Of a stretch of DNA of 64,000 bases, positions 54,000 through 64,000 are shown piece after piece. Positions within the stretch are counted from its first letter, which is position 1, and each line of letters opens with the position of its first letter. Made by a program: the position numbers and the translations under genes. The stretch comes from Haliclystus octoradiatus (lineage: Eukaryota; Cnidaria; Staurozoa; Stauromedusae; Haliclystidae): contig CAKAJK010000006.1 in the NCBI GenBank assembly GCA_916610825.1, positions 434,001 to 498,000 on the forward strand. The letters run 5' to 3'. The notes beneath the pieces are model-generated. The model had not been told where the DNA came from. It made no database searches and saw only the letters and a program-made list of their open reading frames with translations.

Positions 54000-56900
54000 A
54001 TTCCCAAGGGAATTCAGATTTGACAAAAACAGTCCAAAATGACCGAGAACAATGATAAATTCCCATGGGAATTCAAACTAGACAAAATCAGTCCTAAATG
54101 AACGAAAACAATGCTTAATTCTCATAGGAACTTGAAATGACCAAAAACAATGCCTAATTCCCATAGGAATTCAAAATTAATAAAAACAGTCCTAAATGAC
54201 CAAAAACAATGCCTAATTCCCATGGGAATCCAAAATTAACAATAACAGTCCTAAATAACCAAAAACAATGTCTAATTCCCATGAGAATTCAAATTTGACA
54301 AAAACAGTACAAAATGACCGCGAACAATGATAAATCCCTATGGGATTTCAATTTCGACAAAATCAGTCCAAAAAGTCCAAAAACAATGCTAAATTCTCAT
54401 AGGAACTTGAAATGACCAAAAACAATGCCTATTTCCCATAGGAACTCAAAATTATTAAAATCAATGCCTAATTCCCATGGGAATCCAAAATTAATAAAAA
54501 CAGTCTTAAATGCCCAAAAACAATGCCTAATTCCCTTGAGAATTCAAATTTGACAAAAAAAGTCTAAAATGACCACAAACAATGCCAAACTCCCATAGGA
54601 AATAAAAATTAACAATAACAGTCCTAAATAACCAAAAACAATGCCTAAATCCCATGGGAATTCAAAATTAACAATAACAGTTCTAAATAGTCAAAAACAA
54701 TGCCAAACTCCCATGGGAAATAAAATTAACAATAACAGTCCTAAATAACCAAAAACAATGCCTAAATCCCATGGGAATTCAAAATTAACAATAACAGTCC
54801 TAAATAGTCAAAAACAATGCCTAATTCCCATGGGACTTCAAAATAAAATAAACCGGTCCAAAATGACCGTGAACAATGATAAATCTCCAAGGAATTTAAA
54901 ATTCGACAAAATCTGTCCAAAAATTCCGAAAACAATGCTTAACTCCCATAGGAACTTGAAATTATCAAAAACAATGCCTAATTACCATGGGAATTCAAAA
55001 TTAACAATAACAATCCTATATAACCAAAAACAATGCCTAATTCCCATGGGAATTCAAAATTAATAAAAACAGTCCAAAATGACCGTGAACAATGATAAAT
55101 CCCTATGGGATTTAAAATTTGACAAAATCAGTCCAAAAAGTCCAAAAACAATGCCTAACTCCCATAGGAACTTGTAATGACCAAAAAAATGCCTAATTCC
55201 CATGATAATTCAAATTTGACAACAACAGTCGAAAATGACCGAGAACAATGATAAATTCCCATACGAATTCAAACTAGACAAAATCAGTCATAATTGACCA
55301 AAAACAATGACAATGACCTAATTGACAAAAATAGTCCTAAATGATCAAAAACAATGCCTAATTCCCATGAAAATTCAAATTTAAAAAAAACATTCCAAAA
55401 TGACCGTGAACAATGATAAATCCCCTTGGGATTTGAAATTCGACAAAATCAGTCCAAAAAATCCAAAAACAATACCTAACTACCATAGGAACTTGAAATG
55501 ACCAAAAACATTGCATAATTCCCATAGGAAATAAAAATTAACAATAACAGTCCTAAATAACCAAAAACAATGCTTAAATCCCATGGAAAGTCAAAATTAA
55601 CAATAACAGTCCTAAATAACCAAAAACAATGCCTAATTCCCATGGGAATTCAAAATTAATAAAAACAGTCCTAAATGACCATAAACAATGCCTAATTCCC
55701 AAGGGAATTCAGATTTAACAAAAACAGTCCAAAATGACCATGAACAATGCCTATTTCCCATAGGATCTCAAAATTACCAAAAACAATGCCTAATTAACAT
55801 GGGAATTCAAAATTAACAATAACAGTCCTAAATAACCAATAACAATGCTTAAATCCCATTGGAATTCAAAATTAACAGTAACAGTCCTAAATAACCAAAA
55901 ACAATGCCTAATTCCAATGGGAATTCAAAATTAATAAAATCAGTCCTAAATGACCATAAACAATGCCTAACTCCCAAGGGAATTCAGATTTGACAAAAAC
56001 AGTCCAAAATGACCGAGGACAATGATAAATTCCCATGGGAATTAAAACTAGACAAAATCAGTCCTAAATGAACGAAAACAATGCTTAATTCCCATAGGAA
56101 CTTGAAATGACCAAAAACAATGCCTAATTCCCATAGGAATTCAAAATTAATAAAAACAGTCCTAAATGACCAAAAACAATGCCTAATTCCCATGGGAATC
56201 CAAAATTAACAATAACAGTCCTAAATAATCAAAAACAATGTCTAATTCCCATGAGAATTCAAATTTGACAAAAACAGTACAAAATGACCGCGAACAATGA
56301 TAAATCCCTATGGGATTTCAATTTCGACAAAATCATTCCAAAAAGTCCAAAAACAATGCTAAATTCTCATAGGAACTTGAAATGACCAAAAACAATGCCT
56401 ATTTCCCATAGGAACTCAAAATTATTAAAATCAATGCCTAATTCCCATGGGAATTCAAATTTGACAAAAAAAGTCTAAAATGACCACAAACAATGCCAAA
56501 CTCCCATAGGAAATAAAAATTAACAATAACAGTCCTAAATAACCAAAAACAATGCCTAAATCCCATGGGAATTCAAAATTAACAATAACAGTCCTAAATA
56601 GTCAAAAACAATGCCAAACTCCCATAGGAAATAAAATTAACAATAACAGTCCTAAATAACCAAAAACAATGCCTAAATCCCATGGGAATTCAAAATTAAC
56701 AATAACAGTACTAAATAGTCAAAAACAATGCCTAATTCCCATGGGACTTCAAAATAAAATAAACCGGTCCAAAATGACCGTGAACAATGATAAATCTCCA
56801 AGGAATTTAAAATTCGACAAAATCTGTCCAAAAATTCCGAAAACAATGCTTAACTCCCATAGGAACTTGAAATTATCAAAAACAATGCCTAGTTACCATG

Positions 56901-57410
56901 GGAATTCAAAATTAACAATAACAATCCTATATAACCAAAAACAATGCCTAATTCCCATGGGAATTCAAAATTAATAAAAACAGTCCAAAATGACCGTGAA
57001 CAATGATAAATCCCTATGGGATTTAAAATTCGACAAAATCAGTCCAAAAAGTCCAAAAACAATGCCTAACTCCCATAGGAACTTGTAATGACCAAAAAAA
57101 TGCCTAATTCCCATGATAATTCAAATTTGACAACAACAGTCGAAAATGACCGAGAACAATGATAAATTCCCATGCAAATTCAAACTAGACAAAATCAGTC
57201 CTAATTGACCAAAAACAATGACAATGACCTAATTGACAAAAATAGTCCTAAATGACCAAAAACAATGCCTAATTCCGATGAAAATTCAAATTTGACAAAA
57301 ACATTCCAAAATGACCGTGAACAATGATAAATCCCCTTGGGATTTGAAATTCGACAAAATCAGTCCAAAAAATCCAAAAACAATACCTAACTACCATAGG
57401 AACTTGAAAT
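54000..57410 (+). repeat. 1.9-kb HOR, two copies
   Basis: The sequence 54000-55500 recurs at 55970-57410. The offset is 1,970 in the left part and 1,911 in the right part because the second copy lacks one 59-bp monomer (the CTTAAATGCCC monomer near 54510). Both copies contain the ACCGGT monomer (54852 and 56763), the 47-bp monomer (55305 and 57216) and the TTGAAATTATCAAAAAC change near 54958 and 56871. Confidence 0.84.
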
Positions 57411-59208
57411 GACCAAGAAAAATGCCTAATTCCCATACGAGCTTAAAATGACAAAAAACATTGCCTAATTCCCATAGGAAATAAAAATTAACAATAACAG
57501 TCCTAAATAACCAAAAACAATGCCTAATTCCCATGGGAATTCAAAATTAACAAAAACAGTCCAAAATGACCATGAACAATGCCTATTTCCCATAGGATCT
57601 CAAAATTACCAAAAACAATGCCTAATTAACATGGGAATTCAAAATTAACAATAACAGTCCTAAATAACCAATAACAATGCTTAAATCCCATTGGAATTCA
57701 AAATTAACAGTAACAGTCCTAAATAACCAAAAACAATGCCTAATTCCAATGGGAATTCAAAATTAATAAAATCAGTCCTAAATGACCATAAACAATGCCT
57801 AACTCCCAAGGGAATTCAGATTTGACAAAAACAGTCCAAAATGACCGAGAACAATGATAAATTCACATGGGAATTCAAACTAGACAAAATCAGTCCTAAA
57901 TGAACGAAAACAATGCTTAATTCCCATAGGAATTCAAAATTAATAAAAACAGTTCTAAATGACCAAAAATAATGCGTAATTCCCATGGGAATTCAAAATT
58001 AATAAAATCAGTCCGAAATGACCATAAACAATGCTTAATTCCCAAGGGAATTCAGATTTGACAAAAACAGTCCAAAATGACCGAGAACAATGATAAATTC
58101 CCATGGGAATTCAAACTAGACAAAATCAGTCCTAAATGAACGAAAACAATGCTTAATTCCCATAGGAACTTGAAATGACCAAAAACAATGCCTAATTCCC
58201 ATAGGAATTCAAATTTGACAAAAACAGTCCAAAATGACCGCGAACATTGATAAATCCCTATGGGATTTCAATTTCGACAAAATCAGTCCAAAAAGTTCAA
58301 AAACAATGCTAAATTCCCATAGGAACTTGAAATGACCAAGAAAAATGCCTAATTCCCATACGAGCTTAAAATGACCAAAAACATTGCCTAATTCCCATAG
58401 GAAATAAAAATTAACAATAACAGTCCTAAATAACCAAAAGCAATGCTTAAATCCCATGGAAAGTCAAAATTAACAATAACAGTCCTAAATAACAAAAAAC
58501 AATGCCTAATTCCCATGGGAATTCAAAATTAATAAAAACAGTCCTAAATGACCATAAACAATGCCTAATTCCCAAGGGAATTCAGATTTAACAAAAACAG
58601 TCCAAAATGACCATGAACAATGCCTATTTCCCATAGGATCTCAAAATGACCAAAAACAATGCCTAATTCCCATGGGAATCCAAAGTTAACAATAACAGTC
58701 CTAAATAACCAAAAACAATGTCTAATTCCCATGAGAATTCAAATTTGACAAAAACAGTCCAAAATGACCGCGAACAATGATAAATCCCTATGGGATTTCA
58801 ATTTCGACAAAATCAGTCCAAAAAGTCCAAAAACAATGCCAAATTCTCATAGGAACTTGAAATGACCAAAAACAATGCCTATTTCCCATAGGAACTCAAA
58901 ATTATTAAAATCAATGCCTAATTCCCATGGGAATCCAAAATTAATAAAAACAGTCTTAAATGCCCAAAAACAATGCCTAATTCCCTTGAGAATTCAAATT
59001 TGACAAAAAAAAGTCTAAATTGACCACAAACAATATCAAACTCCCATAGGAAATAAAAATTAACAATAACAGTCCTAAATAACCAAAAACAATGCCTAAT
59101 TCCCATGGGAATTCAAAATTAACAATAACAGTCCTAAATAGTCAAAAACAATGCCAAACTCCCATAGGAAATAAAATTAACAATAACAGTCCTAAATAAC
59201 CAAAAACA
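57411..59208 (+). repeat. Mosaic satellite segment
   Basis: It contains a 2.3-kb-type stretch (about 57740-58640) with the GCGAACATTG variant, then monomers with GGGAATCCAAAGTT and CTTAAATGCCC. One unit has an extra A (TTGACAAAAAAAAG near 59001). No gene is seen. Confidence 0.76.
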
Positions 59209-60068
59209 ATGCCTAAATCCCATGGGAATTCAAAATTAACAATAACAGTCCTAAATAGTCAAAAACAATGCCTAATTCCCATGGGACTTCAAAATAAAAT
59301 AAACCGGTCCAAAATGACCGTGAACAATGATAAATCTCCAAGGAATTTAAAATTCGACAAAATCTGTCCAAAAATTCCGAAAACAATGCTTAACTCCCAT
59401 AGGAACTTGAAATTACCAAAAACAATGCCTAATTACCATGGGAATTCAAAATTAACAATAACAATCCTATATAACCAAAAACAATGCATAATTCCCATAG
59501 GAATTCAAAATTAATAAAAACAGTCCAAAATGACCGTGAACAATGATAAATCCCTATGGGATTTAAAATTCGACAAAATCAGTCCAAAAAGTCCAAAAAC
59601 AATGCCTAACTCCCATAGGAAATAAAATTAACAATAACAGTCCTAAATAACCAAAAACAATGCCTAAATCCCATGGGAATTCAAAATTAACAATAACAGT
59701 CCTAAATAGTCAAAAACAATGCCTAATTCCCATGGGACTTCAAAATAAAATAAACCGGTCCAAAATGACCGTGAACAATGATAAATCTCCAAGGAATTTA
59801 AAATTCGACAAAATCTGTCCAAAAATTCCGAAAACAATGCTTAACTCCCATAGGAACTTGAAATTACCAAAAACAATGCCTAATTACCATGGGAATTCAA
59901 AATTAACAATAACAATCCTATATAACCAAAAACAATGCATAATTCCCATAGGAATTCAAAATTAATAAAAACAGTCCAAAATGACCGTGAACAATGATAA
60001 ATCCCTATGGGATTTAAAATTCGACAAAATCAGTCCAAAAAGTCCAAAAACAATGCCTAACTCCCATT
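59209..60068 (+). repeat. 451-bp tandem HOR, two copies
   Basis: Copies begin at 59209 and 59660. The CAATG anchors in the first copy give monomers of 59, 59, 59, 39, 59, 59, 59 and 58 bp, which sum to 451. The 58-bp unit reads GGAAATAAAATTAAC, one A shorter than the usual GGAAATAAAAATTAAC. Both copies carry the ACCGGT monomer (59303 and 59754) and CAATGCATAATTCCC. The second copy ends near 60068, where AACTTGTAATG follows in place of AAATAAAATT. Confidence 0.93.
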
Positions 60069-63000
60069 GGAACTTGTAATGACCAAAAAAATGCCTAATT
60101 CCCATGATAATTCAAATTTGACAACAACAGTCGAAAATGACCGAGAACAATGATAAATTCCCATGCGAATTCAAACTAGACAAAATCAGTCCTAATTGAC
60201 CAAAAACAATGACAATGACCTAATTGACAAAAATAGTCCTAAATGACCAAAAACAATGCCTAATTCCCATGAAAATTCAAATTTGACAAAAACATTCCAA
60301 AATGACCGTGAACAATGATAAATCCCCTTGGGATTTGAAATTCGACAAAATCAGTCCAAAAAATCCAAAAACAATACCTAACTCCCATAGGAACTTGAAA
60401 TGACCAAGAAAAATGCCTGATTCCCATACGAGCTTAAAATGACCAAAAACATTGCCTAATTCCTATAGGAAATAAAAATTAACAATAACAGTCCTAAATA
60501 ACCAAAAACAATGCTTGAATCCCATGGAAAGTCAAAATTAACAATAACAGTCCTAAATAACCAAAAACAATGCCTAATTCCCATGGGAATTCAAAATTAA
60601 TAAAAACAGTCCCAAATGACCATAAACATTGCCTAATTCCAAAGGGAATTCAGATTTAACAAAAACAGTCCAAAATGACCATGAACAATGCCTATTTCCC
60701 ATAGGATCTCAAATTAACCAAAAACAATGCCTAATTAACATGGGAATTCAAAATTAACAATAACAGTCCTAAATAACCAAAAACAATGCCCAATTCCCAT
60801 GGGAATTCTAAATTAATAAAAACAGTCTTAAATGACAATAAACAATGCATAATTCCCAAGGGAATTCAGATTCAACAAAAACAGTCCAAAATGACCATGA
60901 ACAATGCCTATTTCCCATAGGAACTCAAAATTACCAAAAACAATGCCTAATTACCATGGGAATTCAAAATTATCAATAACAATCCTAAATAACCAAAAAC
61001 AATGCCTAATTCCCATGGGAATTCAAAACTAACAAAAACAGTCCTAAATGATCAAGAACAATGACTAATTCCTATGACAATTCAAATTTTACAAAGTCAA
61101 TCCTAAATGACCATAAACAATGCCTAATTTCCAAGGGAATTCAGATTTGACAAAAACAGTCCAAAATGACCGAGAACAATGATAAATTCCCATGGGAATT
61201 CAAACTAGACAAAATCATTCCTAAATGACCAAAAACAATGCTTAATTCCCATAGGAACTTGAAATGACCAAAAACAATGCCTAATTCCCATAGGAATTCA
61301 AAATTGATAAAAACAATCCTAAATGACCAAAAACATTGCCTAATTCCCATAGGAAATAAAAATTATCAATAACAGTCCTAAATAACCAAAAACAATGCTT
61401 AAATCCCATGGAAAGTCAAAATTAACAATAACAGTCCTAAATAACCAAAAACAATGCCTAATTCCCATGGGAATTCAAAATTAATAAAAACAGTCCTAAA
61501 TGACCATAAACAATGCCTAATTCCCAAGGGAATTCAGATTTAACAAAAACAGTCCAAAATGACCATGAACAATGCCTATTTCCCATAGGATCTCAAAATT
61601 ACCAAAAACAATGCCTAATTAATATGGGAATTCAAAATTAACAATAACAGTCCTAAATAGTCAAAAACAATGCCTAATTCCCATGGGACTTCAAAATAAA
61701 ATAAACCGGTCCAAAATGACCGTGAACAATGATAAATCTCCAAGGAATTTAAAATTCGACAAAATCTGTCCAAAAATTCCGAAAACAATGCTTAACTCCC
61801 ATAGGAACTTGAAATTACCAAAAACAATGCCTAATTACCATGGGAATTCAAAATTAACAATAACAATCCTATATAACCAAAAACAATGCATAATTCCCAT
61901 AGGAATTCAAAATTAATAAAAACAGTCCAAAATGACCGTGAACAATGATAAATCCCTATGGGATTTAAAATTCGACAAAATCAGTCCAAAAAGTCCAAAA
62001 ACAATGCCTAACTCCCATAGGAACTTGTAATGACCAAAAAAATGCCTAATTCCCATGATAATTCAAATTTGACAACAACAGTCGAAAATGACCGAGAACA
62101 ATGATAAATTCCCATGCGAATTCAAACTAGACAAAATCAGTCCTAATTGACCAAAAACAATGACAATGACCTAATTGACAAAAATAGTCCTAAATGACCA
62201 AAAACAATGCCTAATTCCCATGAAAATTCAAATTTGACAAAAACATTCCAAAATGAACGTGAACAATGATAAATCCCCTTGGGATTTGAAATTCGACAAA
62301 ATCAGTCCAAAAAATCCAAAAACAATACCTAACTCCCATAGGAACTTGAAATGACCAAGAAAAATGCCTAATTCCCATACGAGCTTAAAATGACCAAAAA
62401 CATTGCCTAATTCCTATAGGAGATAAAAATTAACAATAACAGTCCTAAATAACCAAAAACAATGCTTGAATCCCATGGAAAGTCAAAATTAACAATAACA
62501 GTCCTAAATAACCAAAAACAATGCCTAATTCCCATGGGAATTCAAAATTAATAAAAACAGTCCTAAATGACCATAAACATTGCCTAATTCCCAAGGGAAT
62601 TCAGATTTAACAAAAACAGTCCAAAATGACCATGAACAATGCCTATTTCCCATAGGATCTCAAAAGTACCAAAAACAATGCCTAATTAACATGGGAATTC
62701 AAAATTAACAATAACAGTCCTAAATAACCAATAACAATGCTTAAATCCCATTGGAATTCAAAATTAACAGTAACAGTCCTAAATAACCAAAAACAATGCC
62801 CAATTCCCATGGGAATTCTAAATTAATAAAAACAGTCTTAAATGACAATAAACAATGCATAATTCCCAAGGGAATTCAGATTCAACAAAAACAGTCCAAA
62901 ATGACCATGAACAATGCCAATTTCCCATAGGAACTCAAAATTACCAAAAACAATGCCTAATTACCATGGGAATTCAAAATTATCAATAACAATCCTAAAT

Positions 63001-64000
63001 AACCAAAAACAATGCCTAATTCCCATGGGAATTCAAAATTAACAATAACAGTCCTAAATAGTCAAAAACAATGCCAAACTCCCATAGGAAATAAAATTAA
63101 CAATAACAGTCCTAAATAACCAAAAACAATGCCTAAATCCCATGGGAATTCAAAATTAACAATAACAGTCCTAAATAGTCAAAAACAATGCCTAATTCCC
63201 ATGGGACTTCAAAATAAAATAAACCGGTCCAAAATGACCGTGAACAATGATAAATCTCCAAGGAATTTAAAATTCGACAAAATCTGTTCAAAAATTCCGA
63301 AAACAATGCTTAACTCCCATAGGAACTTGAAATTACCAAAAACAATGCCTAATTACCATGGGAATTCAAAATTAACAATAACAATCCTATATAACCAAAA
63401 ACAATGCATAATTCCCATAGGAATTCAAAATTAATAAAAACAGTCCAAAATGACCGTGAACAATGATAAATCCCTATGGGATTTAAAATTCGACAAAATC
63501 AGTCCAAAAAGTCCAAAAACCATGCCTAACTCCTATAGGAACTTGTAATGACCAAAAAAATGCCTAATTCCCATGATAATTCAAATTTGACAACAACAGT
63601 CGAAAATGACCGAGAACAATGATAAATTCCCATGCGAATTCAAACTAGACAAAATCAGTCCTAATTGACCAAAAACAATGACAATGACCTAATTGACAAA
63701 AATAGTCCTAAATGACCAAAAACAATGCCTAATTCCCATGAAAATTCAAATTTGACAAAAACATTCCAAAATGACCGTGAACAATGATAAATCCCCTTGG
63801 GATTTGAAATTCGACAAAATCAGTCCAAAAAATCCAAAAACAATACCTAACTCCCATAGGAACTTGAAATGACCAAGAAAAGTGCCTAATTCCCATACGA
63901 GCTTAAAATGACCAAAAACATTGCCTAATTCCCATAGGAAATAAAAATTAACAATAACAGTCCTAAATAACCAAAAACAATGCTTGAATCCCATGGAAAG
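60069..64000 (+). repeat. Right-edge HOR with 1,951- and 1,518-bp spacings
   Basis: The same series of monomers (ACCGGT unit, AACTTGTAATG, GACAACAACAGTCG, 47-bp monomer, CATACGAGCTT) recurs. ACCGGT lies at 59754, 61705 and 63223, and the 47-bp monomer at 60207, 62158 and 63676, so spacings are 1,951 and then 1,518 bp. The 1,951-bp copies also share TTCCTATAGGA and CAATGCTTGAATCCC. One 59-bp monomer near 62735 is missing from the copy near 60780. The last copy is cut by the window end. Confidence 0.85.

Larger units (their letters stand above)
1..64000 (+). repeat. Satellite array of 59-bp and 39-bp monomers
   Basis: Every stretch I inspected is made of one monomer family in one orientation. 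The 59-bp unit runs CCAAAAACAATGCCT, then the palindrome AATTCCCATGGGAATT, then CAAAATT and the 20-bp block AACAATAACAGTCCTAAATA. The spacing of the CAATG anchor shows the period directly: 69, 128 and 187 are 59 apart, and 226 follows after 39. The 39-bp unit lacks exactly the 20-bp block. At a mean of about 54 bp the window holds roughly 1,150 to 1,200 monomers (estimate). No inverted monomer, inserted element or unique spacer was found. The array continues beyond both edges. No function can be assigned; structural or heterochromatic DNA is the likely role by analogy with other satellites. Confidence 0.97.

Noticed and set aside
819..63994. Many open frames of 62-129 codons on both strands, such as + strand 66- and 101-codon frames and - strand 69-, 77- and 82-codon frames
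   Set aside because: They are translations of the satellite. 59 is not a multiple of 3, so a frame cycles through the monomer every 177 bp. Near-identical peptides recur at the HOR spacing on both strands. Lengths follow where TAA in CCTAATTCCC or TCCTAAATAA falls, and whole-monomer indels are tolerated. No domain or codon pattern is seen.
1..64000. CRISPR array
   Set aside because: The spacing is repeat-like, but there are no unique spacers: the sequence between conserved parts is also repeated, and no cas gene is present.
1..64000. CENP-B box (NTTCGNNNNANNCGGGN)
   Set aside because: TTCGAC is common, but the CGGG half is missing. GACCGGGAAC near 33731 is a single variant without a matching TTCG at the right distance.
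1..64000. TATA-box-like TATATAA in the TCCTATATAACC monomer
   Set aside because: It is one variant of the monomer, repeated with the HOR and followed by no gene.
1..64000. Telomeric, rRNA or tRNA sequence
   Set aside because: No telomere hexamer or heptamer runs, no conserved rRNA stretches and no tRNA-like arms were seen; the short palindrome is the only dyad.
1..64000. Bacterial iteron origin or plasmid repeat
   Set aside because: Iterons come in small numbers next to a replication gene. A gene-free 64-kb array with layered HORs fits eukaryotic satellite DNA much better.

Overview
The whole window is one uninterrupted array of tandemly repeated, AT-rich satellite DNA. I see no credible protein gene, RNA gene, transposon, CRISPR array or unique-sequence island in it. 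The array runs off both ends of the window. It suggests a eukaryotic chromosome, probably heterochromatin of a plant, invertebrate, fungus or protist. That is an inference from array size and layered architecture; nothing in the sequence identifies the species.

The building block is a 59-bp monomer, always in the same head-to-tail orientation. Its landmarks in order are CCAAAAACAATGCCT, a 16-bp palindrome AATTCCCATGGGAATT that overlaps an EcoRI site on its right, and a 20-bp block AACAATAACAGTCCTAAATA. A second, 39-bp monomer class is the same unit without the 20-bp block. Rare classes are a 58-bp unit and a 47-bp unit that has lost the palindrome. A typical 59-mer has 28 A, 13 T, 13 C and 5 G, so the + strand is strongly A- and C-biased for 64 kb.

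Monomers are ordered into higher-order repeats (HORs) nested on several scales. From left to right: a 2.3-kb HOR (1-3713); a segment marked by a GCGAAAAAGGATAAATCC-type monomer (3714-4771); two 1,360-bp tandem copies (4772-7523); three 216-bp copies (9538-10185); a 3-kb segment also found 16.6 kb to the right (10921-13967 and 27523-30570); two 2,324-bp copies (12277-16924); a 157-bp doublet (17161-17450); a 4,699-bp repeat (about 18150-25230); a 3.9-kb HOR (32160-36045) whose second copy (37379-47960) has been expanded by two extra 3,181-bp units and a 334-bp block; three 884-bp copies (50127-52778); and a right part (54000-64000) of related copies spaced 1,911, 2,540, 451, 1,951 and 1,518 bp.

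The window therefore records repeated local amplification, unequal exchange and indels of whole monomers. The short open frames on both strands are translations of the repeat and are not annotated as genes. Repeat boundaries were read by eye from shared and private variants. Each is uncertain by up to about one monomer because neighbouring monomers are similar.
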